The notes: generated from the letters alone by a model not told the origin. Positions 1 to 8,312 are shown, counted from the first letter of the stretch. The stretch: DNA of 64,000 bases from Amycolatopsis australiensis (GCF_900119165.1 NZ_FPJG01000006.1:5580001-5644000); one strand, 5' to 3'. Translations and numbers: made by a program.

Positions 1-45
1 CCGCACTGGTCCACGCCCGCGTTCCCGCACCGGGGAAATGAGCCG

Positions 46-1236
46 TCAGTCGGGCAGCAGCGGCACTTCGAAGTCGTCCGGCCGGCCCAGCAGCACCGCC
101 CGGGTGACCGCCGCCTTCCCGAACCGGTCGCGCACCGCGTCCAGCGCCGTGTCCAGCTCGCTCGCCCGCTGCCGCTCGAACGGCAGCGACAGCTGGAACG
201 GATCCTCGTCGGCCAGGTTCGACAGCGCGGCGCCGAGCAGCGTCAGCCCGCGGTCGGCGATCATCGGCACCGCGGCCGCGAGCAGCTCCCGCGCCGCGGC
301 GAGCAGCACGCCCGTGCCCGCGGTCGGCTCGTTCAGCGTGTGCGAGCGCGTGACCCGGGCGAAGTCGGCGAACCGCAGGCGGATCGTCACCGTCCGGCAG
401 ACCCGGCGGGCCGCGCGCAGCCGGCGCGCGATCCGGTCGATGAGCGCCACCAGCACCACGTCCAGCTCGGCCGGGGTTCGCCGGCGGCGCCCGAGCGCCC
501 GCTGGGCGCCGATCGACCGGCGCCGCCGGCCGACCTCGACGCGGCGCGGGTCCCGGTTGTGCGCCAGGGCGTGCAGCTGGCCGCCGGCCGCCCGGCCCAG
601 CATGCCGACCAGGTCCACGTGCTCCGACGCCGCCAGCTGGCCCACCGTCCCGATCCCCCGGGCGCGCAGCTTCTCGGCGGTGACCTTGCCGACGCCCCAC
701 AGGGCCTCGACCGGCAGCGGATGCAGGAACTCCAGCTCCGCGTCGTGCGGGACGACCAGCAGGCCGTCCGGCTTGGCGACCCGGCTGGCGACCTTCGCGA
801 GGAACTTCGTCCGCGCAACCCCTACCGTGATCGGCAGGCCGGCGCGCTCGGCGACGGCCGCCCGGAGCCGTTCGGCGATCCGGCTCGGCCGCCCGCCGAT
901 CCTGGCCAGCCCGCCGACGTCGAGGAACGCTTCGTCGATCGAGAGGCCCTCCACCCACGGCGTGGTGTCGTGGAAGATCTCGAACACGGCCTTGCTCGCG
1001 GCCGAATACGCCGACATCCGCGGCGGCACGACGACCGCGTCCGGGCACAGCCGCCGGGCCTGCGCGCCCCCCATCGCGGTCCGCACGCCACAGGCCTTGG
1101 CCTCGTAACTCGCGGCCAGCACGACGCCGCCGCCGACGATCACCGGACGTCCTTTCAGCGCCGGATCGTCGCGCTGCTCCACCGACGCGTAGAAGGAGTC
1201 GAGGTCGGCGTGCAGGATGGGCCCCTCGTCGGTCAT
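46..1236 (-). CDS. dinB: DNA polymerase IV (Y-family translesion polymerase)
   Basis: Error-prone polymerase that copies past damaged bases. The 396-residue protein has the Y-family palm motifs: LHADLDSFYASVE at the N terminus (Asp11 and Asp13 region) and SIDEAFLDV (Asp101, Glu102), which hold the catalytic metals. A helix-hairpin-helix region near residues 160-210 and a little-finger domain complete the usual DinB length. The ATG lies one base downstream of a perfect LexA-type SOS box, so the transcript is probably leaderless or nearly so and damage-inducible. The gene ends 45 bp from the window edge. The family assignment is firm. That this paralogue is under LexA is inferred from the site. 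Confidence 0.95.
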   Translation of the reverse strand: MTDEGPILHADLDSFYASVEQRDDPALKGRPVIVGGGVVLAASYEAKACGVRTAMGGAQARRLCPDAVVVPPRMSAYSAASKAVFEIFHDTTPWVEGLSIDEAFLDVGGLARIGGRPSRIAERLRAAVAERAGLPITVGVARTKFLAKVASRVAKPDGLLVVPHDAELEFLHPLPVEALWGVGKVTAEKLRARGIGTVGQLAASEHVDLVGMLGRAAGGQLHALAHNRDPRRVEVGRRRRSIGAQRALGRRRRTPAELDVVLVALIDRIARRLRAARRVCRTVTIRLRFADFARVTRSHTLNEPTAGTGVLLAAARELLAAAVPMIADRGLTLLGAALSNLADEDPFQLSLPFERQRASELDTALDAVRDRFGKAAVTRAVLLGRPDDFEVPLLPD

Positions 1237-1250
1237 AGAACATATGTTCG
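1237..1250 (-). promoter_or_regulatory. LexA (SOS) box of dinB
   Basis: The palindrome GAAC-ATAT-GTTC (1238-1249), flanked to read CGAACATATGTTCT on the minus strand, matches the actinobacterial/Bacillus-type LexA consensus CGAAC-N4-GTTCG. It abuts the dinB ATG and overlaps both candidate -10 hexamers (TATGCG or CATATG). LexA bound here would block initiation. Confidence 0.85.
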
Positions 1251-1392
1251 CATACCGCGGCGCCGAAGTCCGCTCGTCCGCCCGCCGCCGGCCCCGGCCC
1301 GTCCGCCGAAACTGAGCGTTTTCCCGGTTGTCCCCGTTCTGTCGCGCGGCTCACACTCGAAGCCTTCGCAGCACCCGACGACTGGGGACGAC

Positions 1393-1812
1393 ATGACCGA
1401 GAAGTGCCGATGCGGCGACCACCACGCGTGGGCCGCCCCGAACCCGCAGGACCGGCCCGCCGCGGCGCGCCAGCCGCTGCTGGCTTCGACGCTGGCCACC
1501 GAAGACCGCGCCGAAGAGGCCGGACGGCTCGACCCGACCGGCCGCGTCACCTGCCGGACGCACCGGCGCTGGCTGCACGACTGCGTGTCGTCCCCGGTGC
1601 ACGCCAACCCGGCGATCGGCTACCGCTGGTGCCGCAGCTGCGACCACCAGGCGCTGGTCGCGGTGGACGAACTGACCGGCGAGGTGACCATCCACTGCGG
1701 GCTGTGCGGCAAGAGCCCGCGCAGCCGCGCGAACCGGGAACTCGTCGAGCTGTGCCGGCGCAGCCTCGCCCTGGCCCGCTCGGGCCGGTTCCCGGAGCGC
1801 GCCGCCGCCTGA
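1393..1812 (+). CDS. Cys-rich conserved hypothetical protein
   Basis: A 139-residue soluble protein of unknown role. It carries a CRC pair at residues 5-7, a single Cys in VTCRTHRRWLHDC, and two CxxC pairs (WCRSC and HCGLC) roughly 20 residues apart, which looks like a small zinc ribbon. The C terminus is basic and helical. ATG 1393 follows a GGGGAC Shine-Dalgarno sequence at good spacing. The next gene starts 16 bp downstream. The metal-binding idea rests only on Cys spacing; no family was recognised. Confidence 0.7.
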   Translation: MTEKCRCGDHHAWAAPNPQDRPAAARQPLLASTLATEDRAEEAGRLDPTGRVTCRTHRRWLHDCVSSPVHANPAIGYRWCRSCDHQALVAVDELTGEVTIHCGLCGKSPRSRANRELVELCRRSLALARSGRFPERAAA

Positions 1813-1828
1813 CTGCCATGATGCGGAG

Positions 1829-2341
1829 GTGCCCTCACCCGGAACCACCGCGCTGGTGATCCTGCTGCCCGCCGCCGAACCGGTGCTGGCCGCGGCCCGG
1901 CGGGTCGACCCCGCCCTGGTCCGCCCCGGCCTGCCCGCGCACGTGACGGCGCTGTACCCGTTCCTGCCGGACGCGGCGCTGACCGACGAGGTGCTGGCGG
2001 ACGTCCGCGCCCTGGCCGCGCGGACGCCACCGGCCGAAGTGCGCCTCACGGAGTTCACGACGGCGCCCGGATTCGCGGCGATCCCGGCCCCGTCGCTGCA
2101 GCGGGTCACGGACGCGGTGTGCGCCCGCTGGCCGGAGGTGCCCCCGTACGGCGGCCGGTTCGGCCCACGCCCCCCGGCACACGTCACGGTCGCGATGGGC
2201 GGTGACGAGCAGACGCTCGAGCGGGTGGCCGCCGAGGTCCGGCCACTGCTGCCGCTGACCGACCGCGCCGACACGCTGCGGCTGGTGGCGTTGACGGAAC
2301 GTGGCTGGGAGTCCCGGCTGGAAGCGCCGCTGGGCGGGTGA
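1829..2341 (+). CDS. 2'-5' RNA ligase-like 2H phosphoesterase
   Basis: Member of the 2H phosphoesterase superfamily, which opens cyclic phosphodiesters of RNA or nucleotides. Both signature motifs are present: HVTA at residues 38-41 and HVTV at 118-121, with the expected spacing of about 80 residues and a total length of 170. GTG 1829 is preceded 6 nt upstream by CATGAT, a good -10 hexamer, so the message may be leaderless; the GGAGGT there is too close to act as a Shine-Dalgarno site. The substrate cannot be told from sequence. Confidence 0.85.
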   Translation: MPSPGTTALVILLPAAEPVLAAARRVDPALVRPGLPAHVTALYPFLPDAALTDEVLADVRALAARTPPAEVRLTEFTTAPGFAAIPAPSLQRVTDAVCARWPEVPPYGGRFGPRPPAHVTVAMGGDEQTLERVAAEVRPLLPLTDRADTLRLVALTERGWESRLEAPLGG

Positions 2342-2444
2342 GGTACTGCGGCCGGCTGGACGGCCCGCGCACCGCTGTTTCTTGCGATCCACCGGGCAGC
2401 GCCGGGTGGAATCCTCGCCCGCGATCGCACTGCCGGGCACCACG

Positions 2445-3530
2445 TCACCCGGCCTGCGGGCTGACCTCGTCCGCCGTCGCGTTGTCCAGCTTGCGGTAGG
2501 CGCGGGCGATCGCCCGCAGCCGGGCCACGTCCGCGGCGAACGGCTCCGCCGCCGCGGCCGGCGGTTCCGTCTCGCCCGGCTCGTCCGGAAGGTCGCGCAC
2601 CAGCCTCGCGGCCGCGCGCGCCGGGAGGCCCGGTGTCACCCCGGCCAGGATCAGGCCGTCGTTGGTTTCGCTCATCGCCGTCAGCAGCCGCTCGCGGCGG
2701 GACGATCCGCCCGGGTCGATGCGGACGATGTCCGGGAACCGCCGCGTCAGGTGCTCGCGGAGGGGCCGCAGCAGGCGCAGCGTCTTCGCGTCCCGGCGCG
2801 CCGCCGCCAGTCCCGGGATCGCCGGGATCGTCAACCCCACGACGATCAGCAGCACCGAAACGGCCGGGAAACCGACGTCGAGCGCGCACGGCAGCGTCGA
2901 GAACGGCCCGCGGCACAACGCCTGCACCGGATGGTCGGACTGCAGCGCCCGGATCGTCGCGACGACCTTCCCGGCGAGGTAGGCGACCGCGAACGCCGAC
3001 GCCAGCAGCAGCACCGCGAGGCCGGCCCGCAGCGCGCCGCCGCTCGCGCGGATCGTCACCGCCGCCACCACGCCGATGTCGAGCACGGCGAACCCGAGGT
3101 AGGCGGTGTAGACGAAGACGTAGACCACCAGCGTCGGGTGCGTGCGGTACAGCTCGTCGAACACGCCGACGCCGCGCGGCAGCCCCCGCGTGCCGAAGAA
3201 CATGACGGTCAGCAGCGCGAGCGCCACCGCGAGCGCCACCAGCCGGGTGCGCCGCCCGCGGTCGCGGGTGCCGCTGATCTCCGCGACCGTCAGCCCGATC
3301 CCGTAGGCCGCGACCATCGTCGCGAGGTTCGACAGCAGCCGTCCCAGGCTCGGGTAGATCTCGCTCTCGACCAGCTGCGCGCGATTGGCCAGGAAGCAGA
3401 ACGCCGCCCCCAACGCGATGAGCGAGACGGCCAGGCCGGCGCCCGCGCCGGTGCGCCGCGCCCGGACGACGCGCCAGATCCCGACCGCCAGCGCGAAGAC
3501 CCCGACCCCGAGGAACAGAACGTCGATCAC
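2445..3530 (-). CDS. MAB_1171c-type multi-pass membrane protein
   Basis: A 361-residue protein with about seven hydrophobic segments in residues 1-235 and a cytoplasmic tail from about 240. It resembles the actinobacterial MAB_1171c / DUF6545 family, called a putative transporter without direct evidence. The tail has RRFPDIVRIDP and a Pro/Glu-rich stretch near residues 305-325. It is the last gene of a three-gene set with a helix-turn-helix regulator and an ImmA-like metallopeptidase, and starts only 9 bp after the peptidase gene. The family is known to keep this company; its function is open. It could be the regulated output or a membrane sensor. Confidence 0.75.
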   Translation of the reverse strand: MIDVLFLGVGVFALAVGIWRVVRARRTGAGAGLAVSLIALGAAFCFLANRAQLVESEIYPSLGRLLSNLATMVAAYGIGLTVAEISGTRDRGRRTRLVALAVALALLTVMFFGTRGLPRGVGVFDELYRTHPTLVVYVFVYTAYLGFAVLDIGVVAAVTIRASGGALRAGLAVLLLASAFAVAYLAGKVVATIRALQSDHPVQALCRGPFSTLPCALDVGFPAVSVLLIVVGLTIPAIPGLAAARRDAKTLRLLRPLREHLTRRFPDIVRIDPGGSSRRERLLTAMSETNDGLILAGVTPGLPARAAARLVRDLPDEPGETEPPAAAAEPFAADVARLRAIARAYRKLDNATADEVSPQAG

Positions 3531-3539
3531 GGGACGGCA

Positions 3540-4121
3540 CTATCCCAGGAGTGCCGCCAGCCGCCTAGCCTGGTCGGCCGCCCGGCCGTACGCGCCCGGC
3601 TGGACGGCGGGCGGTTCGCTCGTCGCGGCGCTCATCAGCAGCACGGCGATCAGCTCGGCCTCGTACTCGTCGCTGCCGGTGGTGACGCGCGTGAGCAGGT
3701 GCGACAACGCCTGCGGCGCCAGATCGGGCGCGAGCCGCGCCGCGTCCGGCTCCGCGATCCGGCACGTGCCGGTGTGCGCGCAGAGCATGTGGGCCAGCTC
3801 GTGGGCGATGATGTGGTCCTGGTGCAGCGCCGACGTGTGCTCGACGTAGGCGATGAGGTCGTAGTCCGGGCGGGCCTGCCAGGCCCCCGACGGGCGGCCG
3901 GGCCGGTACTCGACCGGGACGAGGTCGATCTCGCGGCCCCGCCAGGCTTCGAGGGCGTCGACCCAGGCGTTCATCGACCACGGCCGGGGCATCGGGACGG
4001 CGGCGAGCACGGCCCGCACCCGCTCCCGGGCACCGGCTCGCAGGTCGCGCTCGTCGATGGGTCCTCCCCGCTCACCGGGCGCCAGCCGGGTGCACCGGGG
4101 CGCGATCACGGACGAGGTCAT
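3540..4121 (-). CDS. ImmA/IrrE-like metallopeptidase
   Basis: A 193-residue protein with the zinc-peptidase motif HELAH at residues 107-111 inside DHIIAHELAHML, typical of ImmA/IrrE (M78-type) proteases that cleave an XRE repressor. A later Glu-rich segment, DEYEAELIA, probably supplies the third zinc ligand. ATG 4121 is 19 bp after the regulator stop, and no strong Shine-Dalgarno sequence is seen, so the start is uncertain. It lies between the XRE gene and the membrane gene, the classical setting for proteolytic relief of repression. The substrate being the adjacent XRE protein is inference from family precedent. Confidence 0.82.
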   Translation of the reverse strand: MTSSVIAPRCTRLAPGERGGPIDERDLRAGARERVRAVLAAVPMPRPWSMNAWVDALEAWRGREIDLVPVEYRPGRPSGAWQARPDYDLIAYVEHTSALHQDHIIAHELAHMLCAHTGTCRIAEPDAARLAPDLAPQALSHLLTRVTTGSDEYEAELIAVLLMSAATSEPPAVQPGAYGRAADQARRLAALLG

Positions 4122-4140
4122 CGTAGCCGACCGGAGGCCG

Positions 4141-4578
4141 TCACTCCGGCTTCCGCCGCCGTCCCTCGCGACGCCGGTTCTCGTCGTAGCCGGCCAGCTG
4201 GTCGAGCAGCGCGGTGACGGTCTCGCGGTCCCTCGGCGAGAGCCGCATGGCGCGTTGCGCGAGGTGGCGCGCTTCGCTGTCACGCCACGCGATGACGTCC
4301 TCCACCTGCTGGTCGATCCGCTCGGCGACCTCGTCGTCGAAGAAGTAGGTGACGGGCACGCCGAAGAACTGCGCGAGCGCCTGGATGTGCGAGCGCTTGG
4401 GGTCCTTGCGCGCACCGACGGCGAGCTGCTGGACGTGCGTGGCCGACATCGTGACGCCGGTCTGCTCGGCGACGCCGTGCGCGATCTCCCGGTAGGAGTA
4501 CGGCTTGCGGTCGGGCGGGTGCACGGTCGCGATCAGGTGCGCCAGCCGTTCGGCGAAACTGCGCTCTTCGCTCACCAC
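4141..4578 (-). CDS. XRE-type helix-turn-helix regulator
   Basis: A 145-residue DNA-binding protein. Residues 8-75 form an XRE-like domain (SYREIAHGVAEQTG then THVQQLAVGARKDPK), followed by FFGVPVTYFFDDE, usual in single-HTH actinobacterial repressors, and a charged helical tail (about 80-145). Two GTG codons in tandem (4578 and 4575) can start it; GAAGGT upstream favours the second. Upstream lie a TAGGCT -10 box and two copies of a 19-bp motif, suggesting autoregulation. It heads the three-gene minus-strand operon. Confidence 0.85.
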   Translation of the reverse strand: MVSEERSFAERLAHLIATVHPPDRKPYSYREIAHGVAEQTGVTMSATHVQQLAVGARKDPKRSHIQALAQFFGVPVTYFFDDEVAERIDQQVEDVIAWRDSEARHLAQRAMRLSPRDRETVTALLDQLAGYDENRRREGRRRKPE

Positions 4579-4612
4579 ACACCACCTTCAGCCAGGAAAC
4601 GTGACAACCGTC

Positions 4613-4618
4613 AGCCTA
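4613..4618 (-). promoter_or_regulatory. -10 box of the XRE operon
   Basis: TAGGCT on the minus strand matches the actinobacterial -10 consensus and lies about 35 nt before the XRE start. The first 19-bp operator covers the matching -35 region, so a bound repressor would exclude RNA polymerase. Confidence 0.55.
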
Positions 4619-4620
4619 GC

Positions 4621-4694
4621 TGTTGCGAAAACTTGACACAGCCTGTGCCGTGAAGACTACGATACCCCTGTTCGGTGTTTCGAAAACTGGACAC
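4621..4694. promoter_or_regulatory. Paired 19-bp operator-like direct repeats
   Basis: TGTTGCGAAAACTTGACAC at 4621-4639 and TGTTTCGAAAACTGGACAC at 4676-4694 agree at 17 of 19 positions and lie 55 bp apart, start to start. Each sits in a short dyad (GCTGT...ACAGC, CGGTGT...ACACCG). Copy 1 overlaps the -35 region of the XRE operon and also holds a TTGACA that, with TACGAT at 4658-4663 (19-bp spacer), could drive a rightward transcript. Binding by the XRE protein is inferred from position. Confidence 0.6.
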
Positions 4695-4821
4695 CGGGCC
4701 CGGGGTGGCGCAGCGGCCCGCGGGGTACGTCACGTGGTCGCTGGGGGTGGCCACGCGCCCAGCCCTTCCGCCGCCGCGCCGCCCCGCTCGGAGCGCGGTC
4801 CGGTGGCTGCTCCGGTGGGCT

Positions 4822-5613
4822 TCACCCGGCCAGGAGGCGGCGCAGGACCGCCGGTGTCCTGCCGGTGTGCTCCCGGACCGTGCGCGTCAGGTGCGCCTGA
4901 TCCGCGAACCCCAGCTCGGCCGCCAGCGTCGCCAACCCCCGCTCCCCCGCCTCCAACCTGTCCAAGGCGCGCCCGACGCGGACCCGGTTGCGATACCGCG
5001 TCAGCGACACCCCCAGTTCCCGCGGAAACGCCCGGCTCAGCCGATACGGCGAAACCCCCAGCGAATCCGCCAGCGGGAACAGACCCGCCGCCGCCGGAAC
5101 GTCCTCGGCGATCGCCTCGCGGGCGCGGGCCACCAGCGCGCCGTCGGCGGATGGGGCCGAGACCGGTGCCGGCTCCTCGGCCGCCTGGGTGATCGCGCGG
5201 CCCACCAGCGTGAGCAACTCCTCCGCCAGCGCGTAGTCCGGGTCGCCGATCGCCGCCACCGCCCGGCGATGGGCCAGGTCCAGCACTCCGTCGACGTACA
5301 CCGTCGAGCGTGTCACCCGGTCGCCCGCCAGCTGCCGCCACCTCGCCGCGCCGAACGTGACCGACGTGCAGACGTCTCCGCCCGCCGGGTGCGCGAACCG
5401 TTCTTCGTCGCCCGGCGAAGCCAGGTACGCCAGTGTCGGGTCGGCGTCGGCCACCTCACCGCGGACGCGGCGGCGGAACCGGCCCCGGCGGACGAGCACC
5501 ATCCGGTGGCCGTCGGCCACCTCGGGCGGCGACCAGCCGGTGTGCTCGTCCGCGCACTTGACCACGCTCAGCGCGTACCCCGGCCGGGCCGCGACTTCCA
5601 CTGCCTCACGCAC
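4822..5613 (-). CDS. AraC-family transcriptional regulator
   Basis: Regulator of 263 residues. The C-terminal two-thirds of the last 100 residues hold two helix-turn-helix units: LADSLGVSPYRLSRAFPRELG, then LATLAAELGFADQAHLTRTVREHTG, the hallmark of AraC proteins. The N-terminal 150 residues form a cupin-like effector domain. GTG 5613 is preferred because TAGGTT lies 7 nt upstream (leaderless); a TTG at 5652 would add 13 residues. It diverges from the VOC-fold gene 103 bp away, which it probably controls. The effector is unknown. Confidence 0.88.
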   Translation of the reverse strand: MREAVEVAARPGYALSVVKCADEHTGWSPPEVADGHRMVLVRRGRFRRRVRGEVADADPTLAYLASPGDEERFAHPAGGDVCTSVTFGAARWRQLAGDRVTRSTVYVDGVLDLAHRRAVAAIGDPDYALAEELLTLVGRAITQAAEEPAPVSAPSADGALVARAREAIAEDVPAAAGLFPLADSLGVSPYRLSRAFPRELGVSLTRYRNRVRVGRALDRLEAGERGLATLAAELGFADQAHLTRTVREHTGRTPAVLRRLLAG

Positions 5614-5716
5614 GAACCGCAACCTACGCCGGGGGTACGACAGTTTCGGCAAGGATCTTCAAGACCGCGGCCCCGGCCGGCGGGCAGGCTCGGCCGCGAC
5701 CGAAAGGAGTCGGGAA

Positions 5717-6055
5717 ATGCCCGCGGAACTCACCACCATCGTCCTCGACTGCGCCGACCCGGCCGCGCTCGCCGCCTTCTACGCCAAGGCACTCGGCCGT
5801 GAAGTGACCTACCAGGACGAAGACACCGTCCAGCTCGGCAACCTGGGCTTCCAGCGCGTCGCCGGCTACCGCGGCCCCGGCTGGCCGGACGACGCCAAGC
5901 ACGCCCACCTCGACCTCCGCGTCACCGATCTCGACCGCGCCGTGCGGGAGTTCGAGGCGCTCGGTGCCACCAAGCCGGGCTTCCAGCCCGGTGGCACCGG
6001 CTGGGTCGTGCTCGCCGACCCGGAAGGCCACCTCTTCTGCCTCATCCCGGGCTGA
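5717..6055 (+). CDS. VOC-fold (glyoxalase-like) protein
   Basis: A small 112-residue protein of the vicinal oxygen chelate superfamily, one beta-alpha-beta-beta-beta repeat on each half: LTTIVLDCADPAALAAFYAKALG at the start and WVVLADPEGHLFCLIPG at the end. Such proteins are dioxygenases, isomerases or drug-binding proteins. The possible metal ligands are His60-region (HAHLDLRV) and the acidic residue of the PEGH motif. GAAAGGAG at 5702-5709 gives a strong Shine-Dalgarno site for ATG 5717. It diverges from an AraC gene. The substrate is unknown. Confidence 0.85.
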   Translation: MPAELTTIVLDCADPAALAAFYAKALGREVTYQDEDTVQLGNLGFQRVAGYRGPGWPDDAKHAHLDLRVTDLDRAVREFEALGATKPGFQPGGTGWVVLADPEGHLFCLIPG

Positions 6056-6059
6056 GCCG

Positions 6060-8186
6060 TCAGGTCCGGTAGACGCCGAACTCGTACAGCGAGTAGCCGT
6101 ACCCGGTGCCGCGCTGGGTCGCGTACAGCCGCACGTACCGGGCCGTCGCCGTGACGGCGAGGTCGTCGGCGCCGCCGTCACCGGACGTCGTCGAGTACAC
6201 CGGGCGCCAGTTCGCCGCGTCGTCGCTCACCTGGATCTCGTAGGCCTTGCCGAACGCGGCCTCCCAGACCAGCTGGACGTGGTCGAACGCCTGCCTGCCG
6301 CCCAGGTCGACCTGCAGCCACTGCGGATCGGCCCACGCGCTCGCCCAGCGCGTCGCGGTGTCGCCGTCGGTGGCGGCCTGGGGCGGGTAGGGCGCGCCGG
6401 GACCGTCGGCCTGGTAGGTCGACGCCGTGGTCGCCGCGCCGCGGGCCAGGTTCGTGCCCGGCACCGGCGGGGCGACCACGCGCAGCGACCGCGTCTCGAT
6501 GCCGACGTTGCCGTGGCCGTCCCGGGCGTAGAGGTAGAGCTTCCACACGCCCAGCTGCTGCGGTGCCGTCACCGTGAACGGGCCGGTCCCGGTGAACTGC
6601 GCCGGAATCAGCCCCGACGCGTTGTCGATGTACTTGCTGTTGTAGCCCATGGTGTAGGTGACCGGGTCACCGTCCGGATCGGACACCCGGGCGGTCACGG
6701 TGAACGTCGAGCCGGCCGGGACGTCGGTCACGCGGCTGAGGTCCATCGACGAGATCACCGGCGGCGTGTTGCCGCCCGTCTGTCCACTGTAGAGCTTGCG
6801 GACGGCGTACCACGACAGCCGCTTCTCGTTGCCGGTGGTGATGTTGAACCAGACGCCGCCGAAGTCGCCTTCGGTGCCGTAGTGGAACAGGGTCGCGCCG
6901 AGCGCCACGCCCGGATGGGCCAGTACGCAGTTCCACGCGTTGACGTAGCCGTCGCGCTTCTGCTGGTCGGTCGGCTCCGCCGGGACGCCGTTCGCGTCGG
7001 CCGGCACCTCCCATTCGCCTGCCGGGCCGGTCTCGGTGATGATGTAGGGCTTCGTGTAGCCGCCCGCGAGCCAGTCCTGCTTCACCTGGCAGACGTGGGC
7101 GTAGGAGTTGACGGAGTACAGGTCCAGGCTCGGCGCGTACGCCTTGTAGTACGGCCAGGCGCCGGTCCACGCGTCGGTCGAGGTGACCGGGTGGCCGGCG
7201 TCGATGGCGTGGATCGCCTGGGCGGCCTGCTCGACGAAGCGCGTGTAGGCGATCCGCTCCTGCTCGAGCTGCGTGCCGGAGTAGCAGTTCTGCATGCCCA
7301 GGATCGACTCGTTGCCGACGTTCCACATCAGCACGCCGGGGTGTGCCCGGTAGGCGGTGACCCACTTCTGGATCTCGCCGAGCACCGTGGTCTTGTAGTT
7401 CGTGTCGGTGGTGTAGTCGACGCAGCCGCCGCTGCCCGGGCCGCCGCCGGGTTGCAGCCAGAAACCGTTGACCACCTTGATGCCGTTCGCCGCGGCGGCG
7501 TCGAGGAGCGGCTGGGTGGTGCCGTCGGTGCCCCAGGTGCGGACGGTGTTGACGCCGATCGCGTGCAGCTCCGGCATCCGCGCGGCGGCCTCGCCCACCG
7601 GCGGGCCCCACGTGAGTCCCTTGACGGTCCACGGCTGCCCGTCGACCGTCAGCTGCCAGTTCCCCTGGGTGCCGGTCACGCGCGTGGCGCCCGGACCGCC
7701 CTGGGCCGCGGGTGTGCCGCTGACCTGGAACTCCCACAGCGAGTAGCCGTAACCGCCGACGCGGTGGGTGCCGTAGAGCCGCACGTACCGGCCGTGGCCC
7801 GTGACGGAGAGGGTCTGGACACCGCCGGCGGCGGTCGTCGTGCTGTAGACGGTCTGCCACGACGAGGCGTTGTCCGAGACCTGGATTTCGTAGGCGGTCG
7901 CGTACGCGGCTTCCCAGTTCAGCGTGACCTGGCTGATGTCGGCGGGCGCGCCGAGGTCGACCTGCAGCCACTGCGGGTCGCTCCACGCGCTCGCCCAGCG
8001 GGTGCCGGGGTCGCCGTCGACCGCCGCCGACGCCGGCGTGCCCGCGCCTTCGGTGCTCGACGCGGTCGCCGGTCTGCCCTGCGAAAGCACGGTCGCGGCG
8101 TGCGCCGGGGACGGGGCGGCGAGCAGGCCCAGCAGCAGCAGGGCCACGAACGCCGGGACGGCACGGAGAAGCGACGGTCGGTCCAC
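6060..8186 (-). CDS. Secreted clan GH-A glycosidase with two CBM32 domains
   Basis: Exported 708-residue enzyme. A signal peptide (residues 1-26, ending SPAHAA) is followed by an F5/8 type C (CBM32-like) domain (about 27-150), a TIM-barrel hydrolase (about 160-500) with WNVGNES (acid/base Glu293) and ITETG (nucleophile Glu385), an Ig-like linker near 515-600, and a second CBM32 (about 605-708). The two CBM32 copies share DPQWLQVDLG and AYEIQVSD stretches. GTG 8186 follows GGGAG. Barrel similarity is closest to GH2/GH5-like enzymes; the exact family is uncertain. A perfect LacI-type palindrome lies 30 bp upstream, and the neighbouring LacI gene has the same site. Confidence 0.85.
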   Translation of the reverse strand: MDRPSLLRAVPAFVALLLLGLLAAPSPAHAATVLSQGRPATASSTEGAGTPASAAVDGDPGTRWASAWSDPQWLQVDLGAPADISQVTLNWEAAYATAYEIQVSDNASSWQTVYSTTTAAGGVQTLSVTGHGRYVRLYGTHRVGGYGYSLWEFQVSGTPAAQGGPGATRVTGTQGNWQLTVDGQPWTVKGLTWGPPVGEAAARMPELHAIGVNTVRTWGTDGTTQPLLDAAAANGIKVVNGFWLQPGGGPGSGGCVDYTTDTNYKTTVLGEIQKWVTAYRAHPGVLMWNVGNESILGMQNCYSGTQLEQERIAYTRFVEQAAQAIHAIDAGHPVTSTDAWTGAWPYYKAYAPSLDLYSVNSYAHVCQVKQDWLAGGYTKPYIITETGPAGEWEVPADANGVPAEPTDQQKRDGYVNAWNCVLAHPGVALGATLFHYGTEGDFGGVWFNITTGNEKRLSWYAVRKLYSGQTGGNTPPVISSMDLSRVTDVPAGSTFTVTARVSDPDGDPVTYTMGYNSKYIDNASGLIPAQFTGTGPFTVTAPQQLGVWKLYLYARDGHGNVGIETRSLRVVAPPVPGTNLARGAATTASTYQADGPGAPYPPQAATDGDTATRWASAWADPQWLQVDLGGRQAFDHVQLVWEAAFGKAYEIQVSDDAANWRPVYSTTSGDGGADDLAVTATARYVRLYATQRGTGYGYSLYEFGVYRT

Positions 8187-8217
8187 GATGACTCCCGTAC
8201 GGCCAGGGGACGGAGAT

Positions 8218-8233
8218 CGGAGAGCGCTCTCCG
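8218..8233 (-). promoter_or_regulatory. LacI-type operator of the CBM32 glycosidase
   Basis: CGGAGAGCGCTCTCCG is a perfect 16-bp palindrome with the central CpG-type axis (GC|GC) typical of LacI-family operators. On the minus strand it lies just downstream of TTGACA (8272-8267) and a weak -10 (AACCAT, 8248-8243), where a repressor would block transcription. Confidence 0.75.
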
Positions 8234-8312
8234 GCGCGACCGATGGTTCGGCACCACGGCCCGCGTTGTCAAGGCCCGGGCCGCAACCCGACAAGGACTG
8301 TCCGGCCGCTCC

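Noticed and set aside
2445..4694. The XRE-ImmA module as the control region of an integrative element
   Set aside because: No integrase, att-like repeats, transfer genes or base-composition shift are seen around it; flanking genes look chromosomal.
4623..5802. Plus-strand open frames across the AraC gene near 4.6-5.8 kb
   Set aside because: They run antisense to a gene with two clear helix-turn-helix motifs, and their products are Pro/Arg-rich without domains. Only a possible non-coding transcript is kept as a finding.
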